Positions 30,582-38,489 of a stretch of DNA of 64,000 nucleotides are shown one piece after another. The notes under the pieces were generated by a model. The model was not told the DNA's origin, did no database searches, and saw nothing but the letters and a program-made list of their open reading frames with translations. Numbering within the stretch: the first letter of the stretch is position 1; every line of letters begins with the position of its first letter. Source of the DNA: SP197 sp965242595 (GTDB lineage: Bacteria > Pseudomonadota > Alphaproteobacteria > SP197); assembly GCA_965242595.1 (NCBI GenBank), contig OZ251464.1:310001-374000 (forward strand), read 5' to 3'. The translations under genes and the position numbers were made by a program.

Positions 30582-32537
30582 ATGAGCGCCTTTCCCCATC
30601 TCTTCCAGCCCACCCAGCTGCGCGGGCGCGAGATCGCCAATCGGCTGTTCTTCCCGGCCCACGGCACCTCGCTGGGCGAGGGCGGGCGCGTTTCCGAGCG
30701 TCTGATCGCCTATCACGAAGCCAGGGCGGCGGGCGGCGTCGGCATGATCGTGACCGAAGGCATGTCGATGCATCCCAGCTTCGACATCGCCGCCGGCTAT
30801 CTGCTGGCCGGCGCGCCGGAATCGGTGCCGGGCTTCGCCGCCCTGGCGGCGGCGGTCCAGCGCCATGGCTGCCGCATCCTGGGCCAGCTTTTCCACCCCG
30901 GCCCCGCCATGCGCACCACCCCCGACGGCGCCAGACGCCCGCTCTATTCCGCCTCCGAACTGCCCCTGGAACGCTATGGCGCGGTCCCCATCGCCGCCTC
31001 GCCGGCCTGGCTGGGCGAGCTTGCGGGCGCCTATGGCCGGGCCGCCGGCCATCTGATGGAGGCCGGCTTCGACGGCGTCGAGATTCTGGCCGGCATGGGC
31101 TATCTCGTCGCCCAATTTCTCAATCCCCGCACCAATCTGCGCACCGACCGCTATGGCGGCAGCCTGGAAAACCGCATGCGTCTGCTGGCCGAGATTCTGG
31201 CGGCGGTGCGCCGGGCGGCGGGCGGCGCGGCCATCCTGGGGGTGCGCATCGGCGGCGGCGGCAGCACCCAGGACGCCCTGGCGCCGGGCGAGACTCTGGA
31301 GATCTGCCGGGCGCTGGAGGCGGGCGGGCTGGCCGATTACATCAACGTCATCGGCGGCAACACCGCCACCGCCCGGGGCTGGATCGAGGTCTTTCCCCCC
31401 ATGTCCGTCCCGCCCGGCCATGTCGTGCCCGCCGCCGCCGCGCTGAAGCGGGAGCTCACCCTGCCGGTGCTGGTGGCCGGGCGCATCAATCAGCCGCAGC
31501 TGGCCGAGGCTGTGCTGGCAAGGGGCGAGGCCGATATGGTGGGCGCGGCCCGGGCGCTGATCGCCGATCCCTTCTTCGCCGCCAAGGCCAGGCAGGGCCG
31601 CGCCGACGACATCCGCGCCTGCATCGCCTGCAATCAGGCCTGCGTCGGCCACCGCCTGCAATATTTCCCCGTCTCCTGCATCCAGCACCCGGAAAGCGGG
31701 CGCGAGCTGGCCTGGCCCCACGTCAAGCCAGCGGCGGCCCGGCAGCGCATGGTGGTGGTGGCGGGCGGCGGGCCGGCCGGCATGAAGGCCGCCGCCGTCG
31801 CCGCCGAACGCGGCCACCGGGTGGCGCTTTACGAACGGGAAGGCCGGCTGGGGGGCCAGGCGCTGCTGGCCGCCGCCCTGCCGGGCCGGGCCGAGTTCGG
31901 CGGCATGATCGCCAATCTGGAACGCGAGCTGGCCCTGGCCGGCGTCCGGGTGGAACGCAACGCCTGCCTCACGGCCCAGACGGTGCGCGCCCTTCGCCCC
32001 GATGTCGTGGTGGTGGCGACCGGCGCCCTCCCCCGCCGCCCGCGCTTCGAAGGGGAAGCCCATGCCGTGGACGCCTGGGCGGTGGTGCGAGGCGAGGCCA
32101 ATGTCGGCGCCTCGGTGCTGATCGCCGATGCCCGCAACGACTGGACCGGGCCGGGCGTGGCCGAAAAGCTGGCCCGCGAGGGCTGCCGCGTGCGCCTCGC
32201 CGTCACCGGCATCGTGCCGGGACAGAATCTCCAGGACGGCGTGCGCGACCACTGGATCGGCGAACTGCACCGGCTGGGGGTGGAAACCATCCCCTATGCC
32301 CGCCTGTTCGGCGCCGACGGCGACAGCGTCTATCTACAGCACACGGTGACCGACGAGGCCATCCTGTGCGAGGGCGTCGATACGCTGGTGCTGGCCCAGG
32401 GCGCCGCCAGCCGCCGGGAGCTGGCCGAAGCGCTGGCGGACTGGGAGGGCGAGGTCCACCCCGTCGGCGACGCGCTGATGCCGCGCAGCGCCGAAGAGGC
32501 GGTGCTGGAAGGCCTCCAGGCCGCCATGCTCATCTGA
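30582..32537 (+). CDS. FMN/4Fe-4S/FAD oxidoreductase of the dienoyl-CoA reductase - trimethylamine dehydrogenase family
   Basis: 651 residues in three parts: an old-yellow-enzyme barrel (residues about 5-340, with NRLFFPAHGTSLGEGGRVSER and NPRTNLRTDRYGGSLENRMRLL), a 4Fe-4S site (CIACNQACVGH...SCIQHP), and an FAD/NAD(P) part starting VVVAGGGPAGMKAAAVAAERGH. This layout is shared by 2,4-dienoyl-CoA reductase, trimethylamine and dimethylamine dehydrogenases and betaine N-demethylases. Given the methylamine-type genes nearby, an N-demethylase is plausible. CGGAGGGCAC precedes the ATG. It is divergent from the 2-oxoglutarate oxygenase, which may act in the same pathway. Confidence 0.87.
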   Translation: MSAFPHLFQPTQLRGREIANRLFFPAHGTSLGEGGRVSERLIAYHEARAAGGVGMIVTEGMSMHPSFDIAAGYLLAGAPESVPGFAALAAAVQRHGCRILGQLFHPGPAMRTTPDGARRPLYSASELPLERYGAVPIAASPAWLGELAGAYGRAAGHLMEAGFDGVEILAGMGYLVAQFLNPRTNLRTDRYGGSLENRMRLLAEILAAVRRAAGGAAILGVRIGGGGSTQDALAPGETLEICRALEAGGLADYINVIGGNTATARGWIEVFPPMSVPPGHVVPAAAALKRELTLPVLVAGRINQPQLAEAVLARGEADMVGAARALIADPFFAAKARQGRADDIRACIACNQACVGHRLQYFPVSCIQHPESGRELAWPHVKPAAARQRMVVVAGGGPAGMKAAAVAAERGHRVALYEREGRLGGQALLAAALPGRAEFGGMIANLERELALAGVRVERNACLTAQTVRALRPDVVVVATGALPRRPRFEGEAHAVDAWAVVRGEANVGASVLIADARNDWTGPGVAEKLAREGCRVRLAVTGIVPGQNLQDGVRDHWIGELHRLGVETIPYARLFGADGDSVYLQHTVTDEAILCEGVDTLVLAQGAASRRELAEALADWEGEVHPVGDALMPRSAEEAVLEGLQAAMLI

Positions 32538-32569
32538 CGGTGGGGGCCATCTGACGGCGGGCGCTGCGC

Positions 32570-33781
32570 TCACGCCGCCTCGGCGGTGGCGCCGGCGGCG
32601 ATGAAGGCGTCGATCTCCGCCTCGCCATAGCCCGCCTCGCGCAGGATGTCGCGGGTGTATTGGCCATAAACGGTGGCCGGGCGCTTCGGCCCGCCCGGCG
32701 TCCTGGAGAATTTCACCGGCAGGCCCAGAGTCTTCACGGCGCCGGCCGTGGGGTGGCGCTGCGTCACCACCATCTCGCGGGCCAGGGCCTGCGGGTCGGC
32801 GTGCATGTCGGGAATGGTGTTGATGGGGCCGGCCGGCAGGCCCTCGGCCTGCAGCGCCGCCACCCATTCGGCGGTGGTTCTGGTCGCCATGCGCCGGTTC
32901 AGCGCCGCCTCCAGGGCCTTGACGTTCTTCATGCGCTTTTCGTTGCTGTCGAAGCGGGGGTCCTTCTCCAGGGCCGGGTCCACCAGCCGGCACAGGCGCG
33001 GCCACATCCAGCCGCCGGCGCTGACGGTGACATGGCCGTCGGCGGTGCGGATCGCCTGGTAGGGCGCCACCAGCGGATGGCCGCTGCCCAGCGGCTGCGG
33101 CGTCTCGCCGGTGGCAAAGGCGGCGCAGCTGTGCCAGTAGGTGTGCACGATGCCGGCCTCGAACAGCGAGGTATCGACCATCTGGCCCTGGCCGCTGGCC
33201 TGGCGCTGCCACAGCGCGGCGCAGATGCCCATGGCCAGCAGGATGCCGGCGGTGATGTCGGTCAAAGGCACGCCGGGCTTGACCGGTTCCCGCCCCGGCC
33301 CCTCGCCGGTGACGCTGACGATGCCCGCCATGCCCTGGGCCATCAGATCGTAGCCCGGGCGGTGGGCATAGGGGCCGCTGCGCCCGAAGCCGCTGATAAC
33401 GCCATAGACGAGGCGCGGGTTGAGGCGCCGGGCGGCGTCATAGCCCAGCCCCAGGCGATCCAGCACGCCGGGGCGGAAGTTTTCCACCGCCACATCGGCC
33501 CCTTGCAGCAGGCGCCGCGCTATGGCGGCCCCGCCTTCGTTCTTCAGGTCCAGGGGCAGGCCGCGCTTGTTGCGGTTGACGATCATGTAGGAGGCGCTGA
33601 CGCCGCCGACGCGGTAGGGATCGTCGGGGTTGTGGGCGCTGTCGGCCGCGAAGGGCACGCGCTCGATCTTGATCACATCGGCGCCCATATCGGCCAGCAT
33701 CATGGTGCAGGTGGGCCCGGCCATGACATGGGTGAAATCGATCACGCGCACGCCGTCCAGCGGCCCATAGCCCGTCGCCAC
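32570..33781 (-). CDS. CaiB/BaiF-type (family III) CoA-transferase
   Basis: 403 residues, typical length. Family markers: GPLDGVRVIDFTHVMAGPTCTMMLADMGADVIKIE, NRNKRGLPLDLK, ENFRPGVLDRLGLGYD, and the catalytic aspartate Asp175 in VPLTDITAGIL that forms the acyl anhydride. These enzymes move CoA between carboxylic acids such as carnitine, formate/oxalate or bile acids. GTG start at 33781, three bases after the crotonase gene stop, so both are in one operon. Acyl substrate unknown; pairing with a crotonase homologue recalls CaiB-CaiD in carnitine use. Confidence 0.9.
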   Translation of the reverse strand: MATGYGPLDGVRVIDFTHVMAGPTCTMMLADMGADVIKIERVPFAADSAHNPDDPYRVGGVSASYMIVNRNKRGLPLDLKNEGGAAIARRLLQGADVAVENFRPGVLDRLGLGYDAARRLNPRLVYGVISGFGRSGPYAHRPGYDLMAQGMAGIVSVTGEGPGREPVKPGVPLTDITAGILLAMGICAALWQRQASGQGQMVDTSLFEAGIVHTYWHSCAAFATGETPQPLGSGHPLVAPYQAIRTADGHVTVSAGGWMWPRLCRLVDPALEKDPRFDSNEKRMKNVKALEAALNRRMATRTTAEWVAALQAEGLPAGPINTIPDMHADPQALAREMVVTQRHPTAGAVKTLGLPVKFSRTPGGPKRPATVYGQYTRDILREAGYGEAEIDAFIAAGATAEAA

Positions 33782-33784
33782 GGC

Positions 33785-34567
33785 TCAGCGCCCCTTGAAG
33801 ACGGGCGCCGTGCCGGCGGCGAAGGCGCGCCGGGCGTTGCGATAGTCTTCTGTGGCGAAACAGGCGAAGGCCTCCGCCCGTTCCTCATCGGAAAGCGGGG
33901 CGGGGTCCAGCAGGCGGCGGGCGAACTTCTTGTGCCAGCGCGCCGACAGCGGCGCCAGGGCGGCGATGCGCTCTGCCGTCGCCCGGGCCTCGCGCCAGAG
34001 CTCGCGGTCGGGGACCACCCGGTTCACCAGGCCGATGCGCAGCGCCTCGGCGGCCCCGATGCGCCCCGCCTCCAGCAACAGCGCCAGGGCGTTGGCGTGG
34101 CCCGTAAGGCGCGCCAGGCGGGCGATGTCGTCATGGCCATAGACGATCCCCAGCCGCGCGGCAGGGATCTGGAAGATGGCGCCCTCGCCGGCGATGCGGA
34201 TATCGGTGTCGGGCAGCAGGCCCAGGCTGCCGCCGATGCAATAGCCCTGGATGGCCGCGATCACCGGATGGCGGCAATTGGCCAGCCCGCTGCCCCAGGC
34301 GCGCTCATAGTCCCGCGCCGTGGCGGCGTCGCCACGCCTGGCGTCGAACTCGCCGATATCGGCGCCGGCGCCGAAGGCCTTCTCGCCCGCCCCGCGCAGC
34401 ACCACCGCGCGCACATCGTCGGTGGCGGAAAGCCGGTCGAAGGCGTCGGAAAGGCCGCGCGCCGTCGCCATGTCGATGGCGTTCAGCTTCTCCGGGCGGC
34501 AGATCGTCACCGTGGCAATGGCGCCGTCGCGCTGGATGCGGACGCTTTCGGGCAAGGCGCGGCTCAT
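33785..34567 (-). CDS. Crotonase-superfamily protein lacking both hydratase glutamates
   Basis: 260 residues of the enoyl-CoA hydratase/isomerase fold, with oxyanion-hole segments GAGEKAFGAGADIGEF and QGYCIGGSLGL. Aligned by eye with rat mitochondrial hydratase, the catalytic Glu144 position is Gly116 and the Glu164 position is Ala136. So ordinary hydration of enoyl-CoA is unlikely. Members that lost these residues perform other chemistry on CoA thioesters, for example decarboxylation, hydrolysis or ring formation. It precedes the CoA-transferase in the same operon, and its ATG overlaps the stop of a 66-codon gene. Confidence 0.85.
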   Translation of the reverse strand: MSRALPESVRIQRDGAIATVTICRPEKLNAIDMATARGLSDAFDRLSATDDVRAVVLRGAGEKAFGAGADIGEFDARRGDAATARDYERAWGSGLANCRHPVIAAIQGYCIGGSLGLLPDTDIRIAGEGAIFQIPAARLGIVYGHDDIARLARLTGHANALALLLEAGRIGAAEALRIGLVNRVVPDRELWREARATAERIAALAPLSARWHKKFARRLLDPAPLSDEERAEAFACFATEDYRNARRAFAAGTAPVFKGR

Positions 34568-34764
34568 GGCGTCCGGCGCACCGCCTCCCGGGCGACCTCA
34601 GTAAGCCGGAACGGCTTGCCCGCCACCGCGCGCCCGGTGGCGAAGGCGCCGCCGCCCCAGCGAAAGCCGCGGGCGCGAAAGGGCGCCGGAACATGGCTTT
34701 CGGGCACGAAATCGCCGTTGAAACGGGTGACATGGGCGCTGCGCCGGTTCGTGCGTTCGCTCAT
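34564..34764 (-). CDS. Small basic protein of unknown function upstream of the crotonase
   Basis: 66 residues, arginine-rich (MSERTNRRSAHVTRFNGDFV... ending REAVRRTP) with a central GFRWGGGAF stretch. Its TGA overlaps the crotonase ATG (ATGA), and GGGGAG lies close before its own ATG. The operon-like junction favours a real gene. I do not recognise the family; it may be a remnant of a larger N-terminal domain. It is divergent from the glycerate kinase gene. Confidence 0.45.
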   Translation of the reverse strand: MSERTNRRSAHVTRFNGDFVPESHVPAPFRARGFRWGGGAFATGRAVAGKPFRLTEVAREAVRRTP

Positions 34765-34867
34765 GGCTCCCCACAGCCGTGGCAGGCGATGCAGTGTCGC
34801 CGCCTTGCGGGCGAGGTCAAGCGCGCCCCGCGAGCCGGGCCGGCGCCTTGCCGCCCTCGCCGCCGCC

Positions 34868-36178
34868 ATGGCACAAGCGGCGGCGATGGACCCGCGCCAG
34901 TTCCTGAAAGCGCTGTTTGCCAGCGCGGTTTCTGCCTGCGCCGCAGCGGGGCGCATCGCCCCCCATCTGCCGCCCGCCCCGCCCGGCCGCACCGTGGCAG
35001 TGGGTGCCGGCAAGGCGGCCGCCGCCATGGCCGCCGAGCTGGAACGGCACTGGCGCGGCGAGCTTTCGGGCCTGGTGGCGGTGCCCTATGGCCATGGTGT
35101 GCCGCTGCGGCGGATCGCGCTGGTGGAGGCGGCCCATCCCGTGCCCGACCGGGCCAGCGCCGCCGCCGCCCAGCGCATGCTGGCTCTCGTCTCCGGCCTG
35201 GAAGAGGGCGATCTGGCGCTGGTGCTGCTTTCGGGCGGTGGCTCGGCGCTGCTGGCGCTGCCGGCGGCCGGCATCGCGCTGGCCGACAAACAGCGCCTGA
35301 CGCGCGCGCTGCTGGCCTCGGGCGCCGCCATCGGCGAGATCAACGCCGTGCGCAAGCATCTCTCGGCGATCAAGGGCGGGCGGCTGGCGCTGGCCGCCTG
35401 GCCGGCGGCGGCGCTGACGCTCGCCATCTCCGATGTGCCGGGCGACGATCCCGCCACCATCGCTTCCGGGCCGGCCGTGGCCGATCCTTCCACCCGCCGC
35501 CAGGCGCTGGAGGTGCTGGCGCGCTATGGCATCGCGGCGCCGGCGGCGGTGCGCGCCCGGCTGGAGCGCGAGGACAGCGAAACGCCCGAGCCCGGCCACC
35601 CCCGCCTGGCCCGCGCCCGGGCGGTCGTGGTGGCGCGCCCGGGCGATGCCCTGGATGCGGCGGCGGCGCTGGCAAGCCGGCATGGCGTGGCGCCGGTGGT
35701 GCTGGGCGACAGCGTCGCGGGCGAGGCCCGCCATGTCGCCTCGGTCCACGCCGCCATCGCCCGCGAGATCGCCCTGCGCGCCCGCCCGGCCGCACCGCCG
35801 GCGGTGATTCTTTCGGGCGGCGAGACCACGGTGACGCTGGCCCCCGGCCACGGCGGCAGCGGCGGGCGCAACCGCGAGTTCCTGCTGGCCCTGGCCCTGG
35901 CGCTGGACGGCATGGAGGGCGTTCACGCCCTGGCCTGCGACAGCGACGGCATCGATGGCGACGCCAGCGCCGCCGGCGCCCTGTGCGACCCTTCCAGCCT
36001 GGCGCGGGCGGCCGTGGCCGGGATCGATGCCGCCCGCGCCTTGCAGCGCCACGACAGCGGCGCCTTTTTCCAGGCCCTGGGCGATAGCGTCGTCACCGGC
36101 CCCACCCTCACCAATGTCAACGATGTCCGTGCTATCCTGGTGCGGCCCGGCGGCGGGGCGTCTTCGGGCGGCGCGTGA
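34868..36178 (+). CDS. Glycerate 2-kinase (GckA/TtuD family)
   Basis: 436 residues of the DUF4147/MOFRL family. N-terminal half: VAVGAGKAAAAMAAELER, VPYGHGVP, EAAHPVPDRAS, LVLLSGGGSALLALPAAGI, INAVRKHLSAIKGGRLA. C-terminal MOFRL part: VILSGGETTVTLA and GSGGRNREFLLALAL, ending in GPTLTNVNDVRAILV. It phosphorylates glycerate to 2-phosphoglycerate, feeding lower glycolysis. It fits the next gene, pyruvate kinase, which starts 42 bp later. No strong Shine-Dalgarno is seen; an ATG at 34886 is an alternative start. Confidence 0.9.
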   Translation: MAQAAAMDPRQFLKALFASAVSACAAAGRIAPHLPPAPPGRTVAVGAGKAAAAMAAELERHWRGELSGLVAVPYGHGVPLRRIALVEAAHPVPDRASAAAAQRMLALVSGLEEGDLALVLLSGGGSALLALPAAGIALADKQRLTRALLASGAAIGEINAVRKHLSAIKGGRLALAAWPAAALTLAISDVPGDDPATIASGPAVADPSTRRQALEVLARYGIAAPAAVRARLEREDSETPEPGHPRLARARAVVVARPGDALDAAAALASRHGVAPVVLGDSVAGEARHVASVHAAIAREIALRARPAAPPAVILSGGETTVTLAPGHGGSGGRNREFLLALALALDGMEGVHALACDSDGIDGDASAAGALCDPSSLARAAVAGIDAARALQRHDSGAFFQALGDSVVTGPTLTNVNDVRAILVRPGGGASSGGA

Positions 36179-36219
36179 CGGGCCGCGACCGTCGCAGCTG
36201 TCGCAATGGGGGGGAGGCC

Positions 36220-37629
36220 ATGCGCCGCGAGCGGCAGGGGAAGATCGTGGCGACGCTGGGGCCCGCATCCTCGGCCCCGCAGACCATCGCCCGCCTGGTC
36301 GCGGCCGGGGCCGATGTCTTCCGCCTCAATATGAGCCATGGCAGCCATGCCGACCACCGCGCCTGCCGCGATGCCGTGCGAGCGCTGGAGGCGCAGTGCG
36401 GACGCCCGATCGGGCTGATGGCCGATCTGCAGGGGCCGAAGCTGCGCGTCGGCCGTTTCCGCGAAAGCGCGACGGTGCTGGCGGCGGGCCAGGCCTTCCG
36501 CCTCGATCTCGACGCCGCACCGGGCGACGAGCGCCGCGTCGGCGTGCCCCATCCTGAGGTCTTCCGGGCGCTGGCCGCCGGCGATGCCGTGCTGCTGGAC
36601 GACGGGCGGGTGCGGCTTCGGGTGGTCCGCTGCGGCGACGGCTTTGCCGAAACCACGGTCGCCGGTGGCGGGCGGCTTTCGGACAACAAGGGCCTCAACC
36701 TGCCCGGCGCCCATCTGCCGATCCCGGCGCTGACGGCCAAGGACCGCGACGACCTCGCCTTCGCGCTGGAGCTGGGCGCGGACTGGGTGGCGCTTTCCTT
36801 CGTGCAGCGGCCCGATGACATCGCCGAGGCGCAGCGCCTGGTGGCCGGGCGGGCGGCGGTGATGGCCAAGCTGGAACGGCCGGCGGCGATCGCCTGCCTG
36901 GCGGATATCGTGGCGCTGGCCGATGGCATCATGGTGGCGCGGGGCGATCTGGGCGTGGAAATGGCGCCCGAAGAGGTGCCGGGGCTGCAAAAGCGCATCC
37001 TCAGGGCCTGCCGCGAAGCGGGCAAGCCGGTGGTGGTGGCAACCCAGATGCTGCAATCGATGGTCTCGCGCCCGGCGCCGACCCGGGCCGAGGCCTCCGA
37101 TGTGGCCAGCGCCGTTTATGACGGCGCCGATGCCTGCATGCTTTCGGGTGAAACCGCGGTGGGCGCCTGGCCGGCGGAGGCGGTGGCCATGATGAGCCGC
37201 ATCACGGTGGCGGTGGAAAACGATCCGCTGTGGGATCCGCTGGCGGGCGAGGCCGAGGCCACCGGCGCCGATGCCATCTCTGCCGCCGCCCGCGAAGTGG
37301 CCGCCACCGTGGGCGCCACCGCCATCTGCGCCTGGTCGGTCTCCGGCGCCACCTGCCTGCGCGCCGCGCGCGTGCGCCCGGCCGTTCCCATCCTGGGGCT
37401 GACCCCCCGGATCGAATCGGCCCGCAGGCTGGCGCTGGCCTGGGGGGTCCACCCGGTCCACGCCGCCGACGCCGCCGATTTCGCCGATATGGTGGAACGC
37501 GCCTCGGCGCTGGCCGGCAGCGAAGGCTTCGCCCGTCCCGGCGAGGCCATCGTCATCACCGCCGGGGTGCCGTTCGGCAGGTCCGGGGGCACCAACACGC
37601 TCACCATCGCCAGGATCCGGCATCGGTAA
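36220..37629 (+). CDS. pyk: Pyruvate kinase
   Basis: 469 residues, normal length. KIVATLGPASSAPQ at the N-terminus, FRLNMSHGSHADH, the GLMADLQGPKLRVG strand, VMAKLERPAAI with the active-site lysine and glutamate, MVARGDLGVEM for metal and substrate, and the C-terminal effector region to SGGTNTLTIARI. It converts phosphoenolpyruvate and ADP to pyruvate and ATP. GGGGGGAGGCC before ATG 36220 decides the start; a GTG at 36175 overlapping the glycerate kinase stop (GTGA) would add 15 non-conserved residues. With glycerate kinase it forms a short glycerate-to-pyruvate operon. Confidence 0.95.
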   Translation: MRRERQGKIVATLGPASSAPQTIARLVAAGADVFRLNMSHGSHADHRACRDAVRALEAQCGRPIGLMADLQGPKLRVGRFRESATVLAAGQAFRLDLDAAPGDERRVGVPHPEVFRALAAGDAVLLDDGRVRLRVVRCGDGFAETTVAGGGRLSDNKGLNLPGAHLPIPALTAKDRDDLAFALELGADWVALSFVQRPDDIAEAQRLVAGRAAVMAKLERPAAIACLADIVALADGIMVARGDLGVEMAPEEVPGLQKRILRACREAGKPVVVATQMLQSMVSRPAPTRAEASDVASAVYDGADACMLSGETAVGAWPAEAVAMMSRITVAVENDPLWDPLAGEAEATGADAISAAAREVAATVGATAICAWSVSGATCLRAARVRPAVPILGLTPRIESARRLALAWGVHPVHAADAADFADMVERASALAGSEGFARPGEAIVITAGVPFGRSGGTNTLTIARIRHR

Positions 37630-37649
37630 GGCGCCGGGGCGCCGGGGCG

Positions 37650-38240
37650 CTAGATCTCCTCGCCCTCCAGCTCCCGCGTCAGTCGCTCCACCCGCTGGCG
37701 AATCGCCGCCATATGCGGGTTCTGGGCCAGCGCGCGGCGGAACCAGTGCAGCGCCTGGCGATCGTCGCCGCGGGCGCTATGGATCAGGCCCAGGCCCGAA
37801 AGGGCGCCGAAATGGCGCGGTTCCAGCGCCAGCACCTCCATGCAGTCGGCCACCGATCGGTCGAAGCGCCGCGCCAGGTAATAGGCGGTGGCGCGCCTGT
37901 TCCAGGCCTCGGCAAAGCCGGGCGCCGCCTCGATCAGCCGCGAGAAAAGGGCGATCGCCCGGTTCAGCTGACCGCGCCGCATGGCCCGGCTGCCGTCTTG
38001 CATCAGGGCGTTCAGTTCGTCGTCATGGGCCTCGCCCCACAGCGACCAGATGCCCTGCTGCAACAGGCTGGCTTCGGCGGCATCGGTGGTGGCGTGCAGG
38101 CGGGCGAACAGGCTGTCCAGGCGCGGGTCGTCCTGGGCGGCGCGGGCACCGGAGATCGAATCCGCCAGCGCCAGCCCGGCCGCCAGCGCCAGCACCGCGG
38201 CCAGCCATGTGGGGCGCATGGGGCGCATGGCAGTCGTCAT
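37650..38240 (-). CDS. Periplasmic tetratricopeptide-repeat protein
   Basis: 196 residues with a signal sequence (AAVLALAAGLALA) and three or so TPR units over residues 80-190: LMQDGSRAMRRGQLNRAIALFSRLIEAAPGFAEAWNRRATAYYLARRFDRSVADCMEVLALEPRHFGALSGLGLI. TPRs mediate protein contacts; no enzymatic domain. Conserved alphaproteobacterial TPR proteins of this form are common but uncharacterised. It is convergent with pyruvate kinase (20 bp apart), and the repeat cluster at 38309 lies upstream of its start. Confidence 0.82.
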   Translation of the reverse strand: MTTAMRPMRPTWLAAVLALAAGLALADSISGARAAQDDPRLDSLFARLHATTDAAEASLLQQGIWSLWGEAHDDELNALMQDGSRAMRRGQLNRAIALFSRLIEAAPGFAEAWNRRATAYYLARRFDRSVADCMEVLALEPRHFGALSGLGLIHSARGDDRQALHWFRRALAQNPHMAAIRQRVERLTRELEGEEI

Positions 38241-38308
38241 GGCGCCATCCTAGGGCCGCCGCACAGCACCTGCCAAGCGCCGCCTGCCCTGCGACGGGCA
38301 GGTCCCCA

Positions 38309-38400
38309 GCAGCACGCCCCCCGCGTGCTGCGCATGATCGAGTCAGCACGCCCCCGTGCTGCGCATGATCGGGCCAGCACGCCCCCGTGCCGCACGATGT
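38309..38400 (+). repeat. Second cluster of the 31-bp hairpin repeat
   Basis: Three units with CAGCACG arms beginning at 38310, 38344 and 38375, followed by GCGCATGATC, and a fourth degenerate unit to about 38430. Same family as the cluster at 27592. Together with the TPR promoter and the ccr-like leader it occupies the 249-bp gap 38241-38489. Confidence 0.85.
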
Positions 38401-38489
38401 GAGTCGGCGCGCCGTGCTTGCGGGCCGGATCGTGCTATAAGCCCGCGCCAGCCGGTCCGCGCCGCGCCACCGTTGCAGGAGGAACAGCC

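Noticed and set aside
36175..36219. GTG start for pyruvate kinase overlapping the glycerate kinase stop
   Set aside because: The 15 extra residues do not match the family and the ATG at 36220 has a near-perfect ribosome-binding site.
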